Source of the DNA: Cyanoderma ruficeps
Taxonomy: Eukaryota > Chordata > Aves > Passeriformes > Timaliidae
Length of the DNA: 64,000 bases
Reading direction: 5' to 3'
Assembly (NCBI GenBank): GCA_008694505.1
Contig: VZDJ01000594.1
Location: forward strand, 10,128,026 to 10,192,025
The first letter of the stretch is position 1, and each line of letters begins with the position of its first letter. A model generated the notes under the pieces. It was not told the origin of the DNA. It worked only from the letters and a program-made list of their open reading frames with translations, and searched no databases. Made by a program: the position numbers and the translations under genes. Of this stretch, positions 12,151 to 23,544 are shown one piece after another.

Positions 12151-12625
12151 ACCACTCCTCAACTGGTACCAGCAGCATACTAGACTAATGCAGAATATAA
12201 TTATTACTGTGACACCCAACAGCTTGTGCCACACAGAAATTCAGATTAGCTGATCACCCTTTCCCAAGAAAGATTTTGCATATGTGCTATTCATAACTGA
12301 ATGAGCAGAATTCTTTCCCGTTGTATGAAGCAATTATATAGATTTAGCTGAATGCTCAACCATATGATGGTGGCACACACAAAACATCGACTGCATGAAC
12401 CTGTGGCTGGAATGAATCAGGCCTTCGGGAAGGAAAGCACCTTTGGACAATGCTCTCATAGAACAGCACACAAAGTATGTCCAATAATAAGCTGTTATGT
12501 TTCAGTTCTGCATCTATTCAAATAGTTAACCATAAGCTCTAAGTGAGGCCAAAATTTATTTCTTCAGTTAAAACTTCCTTTTCTTTGCAAGACTTGGAAC
12601 ATTCAAAAAGAAGATAAAAAAAAAA

Positions 12626-12730
12626 NNNNNNNNNNNNNNNNNNNNNNNNNNNNNNNNNNNNNNNNNNNNNNNNNNNNNNNNNNNNNNNNNNNNNNNNNNN
12701 NNNNNNNNNNNNNNNNNNNNNNNNNNNNNN
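12626..12730. other. Assembly gap (105 N)
   Basis: Run of 105 undetermined bases, flanked on the left by a poly(A) tract and on the right by A/C-rich sequence. The minus-strand ORF spanning it (12539-12781) is an artefact of reading through N. Confidence 0.99.
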
Positions 12731-13335
12731 CCCACACCAAAAAAACCCCCAAAACCTGTCTGTTTTGTCTTTAAGTAACAAGCTGCTGTCTCTCTATTGT
12801 AGCCAAGATTGACACTTTACCGTTTCCCACAACAGTCTCTCTATTCTCATTATTTTATCTGTTGTAATTGCTCACCCATTTCTGCTTTGTATCATCCTGA
12901 CTCTACACAATATTCCAGCTACCTACAATTCATTATTCTCAAGAAACCTTTCCCTATGAAGAGTTTGCATAAGAAATTCCTACACGGCATTTTATGCACC
13001 TTGATAAGGTCTATTCACATTTCTGACACCAGAGATTGCTCTTCAGTTAAAATCTATTATTGTCACATTACAAGCCTCTCCCATTTGAGAGCTCAGAATG
13101 CTCTAAAACAAATTCCCCAGCTACATAAGGAAGTATTATGATTTTCCTTCCATCTGCACAAAGAGAGTATCTTCACCATCACCCTACTCCTCCAATGAGC
13201 TCCATTTGAATAGGAGCCTCTGTTAGAGTCAGAAAGGCACAGAAGCAGTGTTTGTTCAGAGGATTACCCATAAAGCACCTATTCCAGGATCAAGGCCAGT
13301 GTCTTTTTCAAAAACTTTCTCATGGTGATATATCA
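12731..13335. other. Non-coding, pyrimidine-rich interval
   Basis: The plus strand is visibly enriched in T and C. A 110-codon ORF at 12809-13141 (plus) is composed of the residues expected from pyrimidine-rich DNA and matches nothing recognised. An antisense retroposon too decayed to name is possible. Confidence 0.5.
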
Positions 13336-13415
13336 AATCAGAGGCAGGATAAGAAACAGAACTAGCATCTCCTGACCCCTGCTGCTGGGCTCTAAATGCA
13401 GGAGGCTACCTTTCC
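13336..13415 (-). repeat. Possible ancient tRNA-type SINE fragment
   Basis: Plus-strand GAGGCAGGATAAGAAACAGA, ATCTCCTGAC, CCCTGCTGCTGGGCTCTAAA resembles the reverse complement of an old amniote CORE-SINE head (gggaatagaacccagg, tctcctgactccca, gtgctctaaccac). The match is weak and could be coincidence. Confidence 0.3.
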
Positions 13416-13816
13416 TCTTTTGAAGCAATTCATCACTTCTGCAATGCAATGCCTGTGTAAGCCTCGTGTTATATAACAAACTTGCATCATAAAGTTAAAT
13501 TGTCATTGGGTAAAATTTACAGAAGATTTTCATTTCGAGTTCATGCTTAAAAATAATATAAATTATCTTGCCTCGAGCTCTCTCTATTTTCTGATAAATA
13601 AGTTTGGCAATCATGATAGAATTGCGGAACAGAAATAAAGAATTCGTTCCTTAAGCTGATTGCTTTTCTGGGAAAGCATGTGTGCCAGACAGTTTAAGAA
13701 CTTAGAGTGTTTAGTTTATACAACATTGGCTCATCTCTATCATCTTTGTCAAAGACATCTACAATTTATAGCTCACCACAGGTTACCCAGCTGGTTCAAG
13801 TTGTTTTGTCTTTTAT
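13416..13816. promoter_or_regulatory. Possible conserved non-coding element
   Basis: Within this repeat-free interval, 13480-13650 carries TTAAATTGTCATTGGG, TAAATTATCTTGCC and GGCAATCATGATAG, plus scattered CpG (CTCGTG, TTTCGAG, CCTCGAG, TTGCGG). That is unusual for A+T-rich DNA unless constrained. No gene is seen. The call is inferred from composition. Confidence 0.3.
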
Positions 13817-13873
13817 TAAAAATAAAAAAAAAGAAAATCAAACAAAACAAACAAAAACCAAAAAAACACCACC
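13817..13873. repeat. A-rich (CAAA)n-like tract
   Basis: Purine/A-rich low-complexity run with repeated AACAAAAC words. It could be a degenerate retroposon poly(A) tail. The ORFs crossing it are chance. Confidence 0.8.
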
Positions 13874-16419
13874 TCTGAACTTTTACACTCCTGTGTGTTT
13901 TAGCTGTGAGTCCTAAATGGAGTCTCCCATGAATAATTCAAGTTCCTCAGTTTCTTATTTTAGCATCAAAACTGTAGCAATACGTGACTAAAGGAAGTCT
14001 AGCCAAGATACTATGGAGCTCTAAATCAATGCAAAAATGAGATTAAAGATAGATATTTCTATTATAACAATGAATGAAAATATTGTTATATAGCTTGTTG
14101 AAACAGCCTTTTAAACAGTAGTGCTTTATTTAAAAGCAGAAGGAAAAAAATAAAAGAAAAATAAGCCACTTTAACCTATAATTAAGTGGGTAAACTATGA
14201 AGAAGGCTACAGCCAATTTTGGAATGCTACTTATTTGGAAGGGTTCCAATATCAGCAATGGTGAAAGGATATAAAAGGTGATGACTATATTTGTATTACG
14301 TAGCAATGCTTTTTTTTTTTCAAGAACGGTATCAAGAGACAAACAACAGGTTTTTTCCTCATTACATCATTCTCCAGATTGTACCAGTTTAGCAAGTTTA
14401 GTCTGAGGAGGAAATGATTCAGATTTCATCACTGCAGCCTAATTCAGCTTTTGTTACTTGTTTGAAAGAAGAAGAAAAAGCATACATGCAATTTCTAACC
14501 ACATCAATTGAGTTAAAAGGTGACTAATAAAAGGTCCTGAACCTGTTGGCTGTTATGGTTTAAGGAAATTTTGCCTCATCTTCATTGGTGCAAGACTAAG
14601 TCCCTATATAATTTAGATTTCACATAAATTTTTAACCTACTTGGGACCTCCTGTTACAGTAGAATATTAAAATATTTTAAGCAATACTTTCTAGCCTAAG
14701 AAAATTAATGGGATTCTAGACAATAAATATAACCTATCCAGCACCAACGCAAATCAGTATAAGCCTTGCACCAATAAGCATTGTGCTTCACCATGGTAGG
14801 AGAAAACCCAGCGTTGCTCTGCAGAAGCTCCTGTGTAAGATCTAGGTGCAAAGCAGAAATACTGCAGAGAAATCCATGTGTAAACATTGCTGCCCACCTT
14901 CCCCACCTCACTACTTTAAAGAAAGCACTCACCACATTTGCGTCAGCTGGGAAATGCTGCTACCTCCCTCTTTCCCCACACATTCTGCAGACCACTAGCA
15001 TGTTAAGTAACACAGGAGCTAAATCAAACTTGATACTTTCTTCTGATGAAATGAACCCTCAAATCCAATTCTTTGCTTTCCCTCACCTAACTGACCATGG
15101 AGCCAAGAAAACAATACATGTCTTTTGAAACATGTTTTGAAGCATTTTTCATGGTACCTAAAAAGACTTTATTCCCTTTTTTTTAAGGCAAAGTTGTTTC
15201 AACTTCTACATTTAACTGATAATGTTTTTCCTTAATTTTTGCATCACTCTGTCACTTTCTACTTTGCCTTTATGCACTGAAGGTAATTTAGACGAGTTCT
15301 GATACTTGTTCAGTTATCATCACTCTAAAATGCTACATTTCTCATAGCATTGAGTGAACCACTTAGATTCATTACAATGTGCTGCTTTAAAAAACACATA
15401 ATACAATATCAAGAAACCGCTTCCATAAACTAGATCCTCTTGCAGCTTTGATTACTCTGTATGGGAGCAGATAAAATATCCTTTTGTTTATCTGTCTTGG
15501 TCCAACTTTTTGCACCCCTCTTTTACCTTGTAGTGCCCAGCACATCAGAAAGCAGGTTTATATGCAAAGGCTCAGTTTATGATTATGTCTGTATACAATG
15601 CAGTGTTTTATGCTCCTTCTAAACCTTTCCTCTTATTAAGGTTTGTAGAAGACCATCAAGCACAATTTTGCTTTCCAACCTCTCTGGTCATGCCTTGTTT
15701 TTTCACTTACTTTAACTTAACCTCACATGCCACTGACTTCACACAATATATCGCCATATCCCTTTTCCCCCTTAATTTGATTAAACTTTGTATTCCACCC
15801 TCTACTGTAATTCTTTGCTTTGTCCACATCCTTGGCAGATGTCTCTAATTTGCAAGTTCTTCATTTCCCATCAGTTTCTCAAGATTAATTATTATCCTGA
15901 TTTTTTTTCTGTATGCCCTGAAGTAGGTTCTAGTTTGATTGACGCTTCACCCAGCTTTCCTGCACTCTCTTCTCTTCTCTTCCCCAAGATGTCTACAAAC
16001 ACCTAACCAAGCTTAACTTCTCTCTGCTCTGCCACACCTGATTAGCTATACTTTGGAGAGTTTGCAATTACCTTGCCCTCCCTGCACCACATAACACTAG
16101 GAAACATCCAGAGAAAACTATCAGAGAGAGACCTTCTGTTGAAGCATTCAGAAATTAACTCCCTAAAACTCTTCTACACCAATGTCAACATACACCACAA
16201 CCAAAGGTTTCTTCTCAGCTATTATCAATTACTTTGTACCCAACCAAAAGTCACCAAGCTGTTTTGAGGTCACCACATATCCAACTGTAACTATCTAGCT
16301 GATGATCAAATCTCCCATTCCTTTGTAATTACAGTGTCTGTGATGACCTTAATACCACATGATCATTCTTCTAACCAGACAAGTCCCTTCACTCCACCTT
16401 ACAGACACCCAGGATCAAG
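13874..16419. other. Non-coding interval, partly pyrimidine-rich
   Basis: A+T-rich sequence. From about 15.58 to 16.4 kb the plus strand is markedly T+C-rich, giving a string of plus-strand ORFs (60-89 codons) with no motif. An old antisense LINE was considered, as found at 23.5 kb, but no reverse-transcriptase words could be read here. Confidence 0.5.
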
Positions 16420-16464
16420 ATGATAAGCAGTGAAGTGTTCCCTTTTACCATGTCTCAGTCTCAG

Positions 16465-16641
16465 ATTACTGGAAAAGCTTTAAAGAAGGCTGTGCAGAAC
16501 TCTCAGACAGTGTGGTATGGCAAGCCTACCAAAACATTGGCTAGAAAGGTTATGACTGCTCTTTATAGAGGGATCAGAGATAAGCATCATAGAGGAAGAA
16601 GAGTTATTCAGTCAAATGAAAAACTGGGACATGAGAACTGG
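16465..16641 (+). CDS. Coding-like block, possible internal exon, unknown protein
   Basis: Fifty-nine uninterrupted codons from ITGKALKKAVQNSQ to KLGHENW. They follow a pyrimidine-rich tract ending TCTCAGTCTCAG (acceptor-like) and are followed at once by GTATGA (donor-like). Block length is a multiple of three and both junctions fall in phase 0. The same frame is open from an ATG at 16420 and closes with TGA two codons after the last Trp, so a short 75-residue ORF (16420-16647) is the alternative reading. The peptide is basic (many K/R, an RGRR stretch) with predicted helix around PTKTLARKVMTALY. That segment vaguely recalls the BEN-domain pattern, but I would not assign it. No neighbouring exon was found. 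It could be a chance ORF, a retroposed fragment or a genuine exon. Confidence 0.25.
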
Positions 16642-16647
16642 GTATGA

Positions 16648-17929
16648 ATTTGTCATGAGTTAATGTACGCTGTGAATTGAAGGTAACTACCCACCAGCTG
16701 TGATAGCCCATCACTACAAGGCAAGAGGTAGGACTATTTCTTTTTCTTTGTGTTTGATAAATAGATGTGGTTATCTCTAAAACAGGAAACCAAATTCAGA
16801 GATGCAATAGATATCTCTTCCAGTCCTTCAGTCATAGTCTCTGAAAGACAAAAGAAGGGACCTGCACTATATTACAGAATGTCCCTCGCTGTATGTACAC
16901 ACAACCCTTCACTAATCAGCTTTATATACTGAATATACTTTCTCCCCATTAATCTTTCTAGAATGCTTACTCCCTCTGGCATAGCCACTGCCCCTTTCTT
17001 TGCACGTGAGAGCATTAAGTGGCTAAGAGTTTAATTTAGCCACATCCAAATTTATTTTAGTTGACCCCTCTAGCAAGCATAGTTCAGATGGCTTCGTTCA
17101 AGTAACATCCTCTGAAGTCAATCAGGGAACTCCAATGCAAGGAGCAATTTTGAGGTCAATGTTTCCCAACAGGCAAGAAAGAAATATCTAGACTGTGAAG
17201 TCAATAAGACAATGGAAACACTTAAGTAAAGCCTGTATTTAAATGCTTTTCATTTTTGAAGCCATAATTACTGGAATCCACATAGAAATTTCTGCTTTGT
17301 TTGGTTGTGCATTTTAAAAAGAAACAAAGCTTTTCTTCCTTTAAGAGGTCAGGCCAGGATCAAGCTTAATAGGCCACAGACCATATATCAAAGATTTCAG
17401 TATACTTTTGAAGTGGAATTAAATCATATTTCTTAGGTTAAATGTAGCTCATCACAAGAGTTGAAGTCATCTCAGACATCAGAGATCTGCAGGCTATTGA
17501 GCTTCTGTTATTAAATATTTTTTCCATTTCAGCTGACTAGTGCCTAAAGGCTGATTGCGCAGAATAGTTATAACTTGTTGGGGAAAGAAGGGGCAAACTT
17601 CGTCTTCTCCCCAGTTGGATTAATGATCTCACTATATATTACATATTTATTGGCATTATCTAAAGACAGACCACATGAATCTAAAAAATGGCCAGTATAA
17701 AATTCTAGAAGCTTTGAAGGAAGCTTACATGAGTCAAAAAATAGAAATTTGATTATTATTTTAGACTTTGAATATATATTGCCTACATTTTACAGAAAGT
17801 ACTATCAGCTTTTCCTTTATACAAATCTATTCTTATTAGGTACTGCCTCCCTCCTTCCCAAAATTTAGTAAGATAGGACAGCACATGCAAAAAAATCAGC
17901 CTTCCTTCAACAAAAAATAATTACAGCTG
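16648..17929. other. Non-coding interval, no gene seen
   Basis: A+T-rich single-copy sequence without ORFs of note or recognisable repeats. GT-containing donor-like words follow the coding-like block (for example AAG followed by GTAACT near 16682), but no partner exon could be recognised. Confidence 0.5.
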
Positions 17930-18200
17930 TAGTATTTGGCTTTCTAATATAATTAAAAGCTAATTTAATTTAAAGGAGGGTACTTTGATTTCCCTTGTTG
18001 CATTTTTATACTGCAACCTGAATCTCACATAATTAATTTAAAAGGGACAATTAAAGTCTTGCTAGCTTGCAATATATTTTCTTTTATAGACTACAAGTGC
18101 AAATCTAGCAGTTAAACTGATAATTGGGGATAGCAACTGACCACTTGAACTCTGCAGTATTCAGCAAATGTAATTTTATGCATCTAGGTGAACAGCTGCC
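17930..18200. promoter_or_regulatory. Possible conserved non-coding element
   Basis: Repeat-free and very A+T-rich, with TCTAATATAATTAAAAGC, TAATTTAATTTAAAGG, CACATAATTAATTT and AACTGATAATTGGGG, dense homeodomain core words. Compositional inference only. Confidence 0.3.
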
Positions 18201-20030
18201 CAACAGTCAAATGCAAAAAAAAGGTAGAAAATATAAAATTTTATTTTAAAAGGACTGTGTAGTTACTTCTCTATTAGATTGGCAAGATGCAGAGTAAAAC
18301 AAAGTGACTGTGTTTTCATTCAGTCTTTAAATGATGCCCCACTAGAAGCATTACATAACCAGTCACAAAGTTTTTGCCTTTAGATCACACACTTAAAGTG
18401 TCTCATCAAAATTGCATCTTGAAGGAAAGAAAATCACGACTTATTAAATATAAATATATGATGTTAAAAACTGCTTTTAGTGTGGTTATGTAATATTTAT
18501 TGTTCTGTGGCTAAGGTCATATAAAGATCACATGTGACAGGTGATGTATTTTTATTGCTCTCTTTATGTTAAATGTCTTTCTACTAAGCTAATTTAAATG
18601 TTCTTGTCTCCTTGTTCTGGAAAGTATTTAAATCATGAAGTTCATAGGCACTGTTATACTCCAAATAATTCAGAAGCCAAATCAGAACTATTTCAGAAGT
18701 TACCTTTTAGAGATACCATAGTTTGGGTTCAGGTAGCAGAATTATGTTCTTGTTTCGTGTACCAGACTATTACAAAACTGTCACATTTACTCAGTTCTAG
18801 CAGGTCCTGACAGGATTTCACACTTGCACTGGGACCCACCAAAACTGCTATTTCCAAGGCTGTATTTACCCACATTGGAAAGCCACTACCCAGTGTGGTA
18901 CGACAGCCAAATTATTGCTCAAGAGAGAGTAGGGCAGCGCAGTAGGTCAGTACAGGGTACAACTCCTTCTTGCTTGCTCCTGGTTCTACTACCTGGCCAC
19001 GCATGACCCTTTCAAAGCCATGACATTCATCAGCAAGTTTAATTACCCCAGCTGACACCCAAGGAGAGCTCTGCTCATTCACAGAGCAGGTAAGACAGAA
19101 ACATGCTGTGAAAGCACAACAAACTCCCCACCCCTGCACCGCTAATGAGCTTCAACCCTGACCTAAAAGCAGCAGCAAATACTGAACTCCAGGTCTGTAC
19201 AGCCATGGCCTCTCGGGCTGCAAAGGAGAACAACCATTTATAATTACCATTTCTGACCATTGTAGTAGAGGACTTCATAGGATAACAAAAGCTACTTGCT
19301 TCATTCTTTGCCAGGAATATTTTCTTGCATCACTAGAGAACAAGTACCAGCTTCTATAAAAGAAAGGATACCTTTGTTCATATCCAACCAAGTGATTTCT
19401 ATTTTCAGGGCAGACAAGCCACTCCTTTGATAACACCTTCGCGTGGCCAGTACAAATGACTGTGCACCTATATTTGCAAAGTGCTGCCTCTGTTTTGATA
19501 AATTAAACATAGTCCAGAGTACTTTTATGTATTCTAAATGAAGAGAGGAGCAGATCTTCCTTCCTTTGAAGTTGTGGCTAGCTTCCAAGTTACTTCAAAA
19601 GAGGAAAAGTTTGGGTACTTGTTCAGAGTTAACAAAGGTGTAACAGTGGAATTTAGCTTAAGGTATAGGAAAACATTCCCATTAATTAGCAAGATAAGAA
19701 TATGCCATGTTCAACCCCAAGCTACTCCACTGCTTTTGAAAGAAGACAAAATTAGGCTGCCCCCATTGATGCATTTGCTGTAGTAGAGTTCTGTGGTCCT
19801 ACATCAGAGTTTGGGACTGTAATTCAACGAGGCCAAAGCTTTTTTCATCACGATAGACCAATATGACTTTTAATACTCTTTCATAAGTGTCCAAGGTACC
19901 AGTTACTTATACGCATCAGCAATTATTGTATTGTACAGTATCACACACTGAAAACTCAGTCAAAAAATGTAAATGGGCTGTAAGTGTCAATGCAAATTCT
20001 CCCGTTCTGAGAATGTGCAATATGCAAGCA
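18201..20030. other. Non-coding interval, no gene seen
   Basis: Single-copy sequence with short mirrored ORFs on both strands between 18.6 and 19.8 kb (up to 95 codons, none recognisable). No repeat was recognised. Confidence 0.55.
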
Positions 20031-20425
20031 TGGGTTATTTATTAATTTTTGTCACCACTGATTGATATCTTGATTAATTGCCAGAAGGCATTGGACCAGG
20101 TGTTAACTATGTGCAGATTGGATGCAGTGTTCTGTGAACTTCACGCTGTATTAAAGGCACAGACATGCCCAGTTGGAGCAATAAGCCTTTGTTTGCTTTG
20201 GCAGGGCTTGCAGCTCCCCGGGGCCAATGCCATAAAGAGGTTTCTGTTAGAAGCCGCAGTGCTCATTGTAGAAAAATTGCCCCTCAAAAAATTAGCATGG
20301 TACAATGAAGGATGCATAATGTTACGCAAATGACAGCTGCTTAGCTGAAACAATAGCTAGGAGATGGCATTTGCCAGGGTGCACATCTCATGTAAATTAA
20401 CTTACTAACTGTTTCAGGAAAAATA
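20031..20425. promoter_or_regulatory. Strong candidate conserved non-coding element
   Basis: Long repeat-free block with TTGATTAATTGCC, AACTATGTGCAGATTGGATG, GCCTTTGTTTGCTTTGGCAG (forkhead/NFI-like half sites), GCCATAAAGAGG, AAAAAATTAGCATGG and ATGCATAATGTTACGCAAAT (POU/CEBP-like), then GACAGCTGC (E-box) and GTAAATTAACTTAC. The 94-codon plus ORF (20049-20333) is open across part of it and the minus strand is also open, which is compatible with strong constraint but not with any protein I recognise. Of all element-like blocks here, this one looks most like an enhancer. Confidence 0.5.
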
Positions 20426-20890
20426 AAAGAAGTGAAGCCTGAACCTGTACGACCACTTCATGGATCCATCCTGAGGGCACAGAAGAACTGCAAACTCCCA
20501 CTAATATCAAAGAAAGTTGGACGGGGCCCTCAGCCTCTGCCCCTCAGATGCTGCCAGGAGCCAAGCAGGCACGGGCTGCCAGAAGCAAAGTTTGCCTTGT
20601 CAGGGCAGAACAAAGCCCTGGAATCTGCTTTACAGGTGGAAATCCAGAGTCATTTCCCCCAAAGCAGCAAATCCGCAGCTGCTGAGCCAGCACCAAATGG
20701 AGACCACCAGAGCCCCTGTCCACAGCAAAGAGCAGAGCCCAGGCTGGACGTGCACGTGGGCTTCTCTGCTTTGCTCACCTTGGGCAACCAGAGCCCGCCT
20801 ACGGCTGCAGCTCTAATCTCTAACCCCAGGGATGGGTGGAATTTCCCCTGATTTACAGCAACGGGGGGGAAAAGGCCCAGTGGAGCCAAA
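20426..20890. other. G+C-richer interval with overlapping chance ORFs
   Basis: Base composition rises above the surroundings. Three ORFs overlap (20432-20851 and 20517-20816 plus; 20650-20889 minus). The 139-residue product is rich in P, Q, S and A without domain signature or splice-site logic, and the opposite strand is open as well. Treated as non-coding. Confidence 0.5.
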
Positions 20891-21230
20891 ATGCTTCAAG
20901 GGGGAGCAGAATCAGTGCCTGGGCCTTTGTGTCCTCTGCGCAGCAGAAGGGACATTGTCCTTGTTCAACCGATTAGAAATACTAATCATTGACATCAAAA
21001 TCTAGCCTTGGAGTGCAGGCTAAACCAGGAAAGGCTATGCAGCACAGAAACAGAAACAGCATTAGGGGAAAGGAAAAAAAAAAAGAAAAAAAATTATAGT
21101 TGCAATCTGCTCTGGGCTGAGTTGCATTAGTTTTTGCATCTTTAAATCAAGGAAAGACCTTGGTTAATTCCAAGCATGTTGGTGGAAAATAAATTCACAT
21201 GAATGTATGGCATAATATGAGGGAATAGAA

Positions 21231-21250
21231 ACAGAACAGAACAGAACAGA
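21231..21250. repeat. (ACAGA)4 pentanucleotide microsatellite
   Basis: Four uninterrupted ACAGA units preceded by an imperfect one. Confidence 0.9.
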
Positions 21251-21504
21251 AAGAAGCATGATTTAACCCCAGAATTCTGGGCCGTAAAGAAAATATGTTG
21301 AAAGCCAAGAGCAAAGTAACCAATCATTTGGCATTTCTAAGGGAGGAGAACAATCACTTAATATATGGGAGCTGGAAGGGGGAAGGAGGAGAGCACTGAG
21401 CACTGGTTTGATTTACATAGGAGTTTCCCTTCATAGTGCAAGGATTAACACAGCCCCTACTCAAAAGGCGGGAGGGCTCTAAAAGCAAACAAGGTGGTGT
21501 TTGG

Positions 21505-21656
21505 GATTTTTTTTTCTTTTTTTTTTTTCTTCAGAGAGGGCCCCGTGATACTGCAACTGTTGCTCATCACATTAGCAGTGTGGGAACAGGAAAAAACCCA
21601 TACCAAGGAAGGGGGAGAGGGGAGGAGGGCTCCAGGCATGGGGGAGGGGGACATCA
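21505..21656 (+). repeat. T tract followed by G-rich, G-quadruplex-prone stretch
   Basis: A T-rich run with only single C interruptions (about 21508-21530) is followed by purine-rich sequence with G runs at about 21610-21651: five, four, three, five and five G separated by AGA, AGGA, a ten-base loop and A. This could form a G-quadruplex if one longer loop is tolerated. The ORFs on both strands here reflect low complexity. Confidence 0.6.
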
Positions 21657-21920
21657 GTTGACAGCAAAGCGAAGCAATTAAAACCTAAAATAAGAGGTGG
21701 TTGTGAAATGGTCTTTGCATTAGGACTCAGCCAACAAAAATGTTTACTTTGTAACAGAACTACTATGGTCTGAATGATAAATCAAGTCCAAGTAATTACT
21801 CATCACCTATTTGGGGATGGAAAAAAGCGATGACGCCAGGGAGGCAGGGCTCAACCCGGCCGAGCCCCAACAGCCACGCTGGGAATTAATGCCGCTGCTA
21901 CTGCTGGAACTGGGGAATTG
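21657..21920. promoter_or_regulatory. Possible conserved non-coding element
   Basis: Contains AAGCAATTAAAACC, TGAATGATAAATCAAG, AAGTAATTACTCATC and a small CpG-bearing part (AAAGCGATGACGCCAG with a CRE-like TGACGCC, then CCCGGCCGAG). Repeat-free. Inference from word content only. Confidence 0.3.
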
Positions 21921-22185
21921 CACTTGCATTGTGGAGATCCTCAAGTCTCACCCCAACCCTCCAAACCACATCCAGTTGGGAACAACAGGAAGCCAGCATA
22001 GCTGGATCAGGGTAATAAAGCCTATTTCAAAGGCCACATCTGGCATTATGATCTCCAAATGTTAAGGTGAGTCTTCCAAACAATCCTGATGTTGAAGGAC
22101 AACACATTTTCTGTGGAACTGCTCTTAAACAGCCCATAGACCACATTTGTGCAATATAAAAAGCAAAATTCAACTTGTTAAACTA

Positions 22186-22210
22186 ACACAGAAGCTATGA
22201 CACAGAAGCT
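22186..22210. repeat. 11-bp direct repeat
   Basis: ACACAGAAGCT is present at 22186-22196 and again at 22200-22210. Confidence 0.85.
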
Positions 22211-22219
22211 CTGATTAAG

Positions 22220-23540
22220 CACAAAAAAAGATGCTTTAAGTTCTTAACAATAAGATGCCCTTGCAAAAATGTTACACTTAGGGGACCAAAAGATTTTAAA
22301 ACCAAACAGAACAACCACAAACCCTTTGAATTTGTTGAAACAGTGAAAATTAGCAGCAAGCATATACAGATCTGGAGACAAAGAGATACGTGCTAAGAAA
22401 ACTCCTTTTGGACAATTTCAGGCATAATTCCATTATGGATTTAAGTCTGCTAATATGTACCAGCCTATAACCTGGTCTTGTACTACCAAAAAAGCCAACT
22501 AATTTTATGTAATTGAGACTGTTATTCTTGTCAACAGGCTAGATTATTTTTTATAGTAATAAAACATTGGTAAAGGATATGTTTCTACATTCATAGGTGC
22601 AACCAACAAATCCTTTAGAATGTGCTGGGGCTACACATAAGAGCAGACCAGCTTCATGGTACAGCCATAACACCAGCATTGGGCATAGGAATACCAAAAT
22701 CATCCAACACAACCCTTCACAACTGGACAACCATGACATTTAATCTCACTCACAGTCTTTTTTTGCTGCATCTTGAAAGTGGGGTTTGTTGTCCTATTAG
22801 AAAGGTTTTCCAGAACTTCAGTTTTGTCCATGAATAGAAATCTTTCACTTAATCTTAACCATATTCGTGACCAACTTAATGTTTTGCTTTGCTACCAACA
22901 CTGTTCTTTGGATTAACTTTTCCCCTCCTCTCCTTTATTATATGCCCATGTGATTTGCTTATAGACAGCAATTACTTCCTTTCTATGCTTTCATTTTACT
23001 GAAAGAGCCTAACATTTTTCAGTTTTACTCATAAAATAGACTCTCCATTTTCCCAGTCCTCTATGGTAACCTTTCTTTGAAGCTGCTCCAGTAAAAGACT
23101 CTCTGTTGAATATGGGTGACTAAAAGTTACATCTTATTTTGTGTATACAAAGCCTGATTTACAAGCATTAAGAGCTCATACCTCCACTATAAATAGTTGC
23201 CTGCACTCCGCTTGCCTTTTTCATGGCTGGATCACAAGGTAGCTCACAATGATCCTCTGTACAACTGCTATGCCCTGCAGTAGTACACCCTTAATGTGTA
23301 ACTATTACTACTTCTATACTCAGTTTCTGGCTGATAAACTTACATTTTACAACAACACCTAATGCTGTTGTTCTCAAAGTCATGACAATCATACATAAAA
23401 TTCCTGGTCATTCAAAACCTAGCCTGTCCCAGACATCGCAACATTTCACGCAACTTTGCTTTCCAACATTGTTGACAGCAACGTATTTCATTAGCACTTC
23501 ACTTTTTTTTTCTTCTCTTCTTTTTCCCCACAATCCTTTA
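22220..23540. other. Non-coding interval, possibly flanking LINE remnant
   Basis: No gene seen. From about 22.73 kb the plus strand becomes T+C-rich, the same compositional skew as the antisense CR1 remnant that follows. Part of it may therefore be downstream sequence of that LINE, too decayed to read. Confidence 0.45.
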
Positions 23541-23544
23541 AATT

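Noticed and set aside
12539..12781. 80-codon minus ORF
   Set aside because: It is read through 105 undetermined bases.
20432..20851. 139-codon plus ORF as an exon
   Set aside because: The product is P/Q/S/A-rich without domain, and the opposite strand is also open in a G+C-richer patch.
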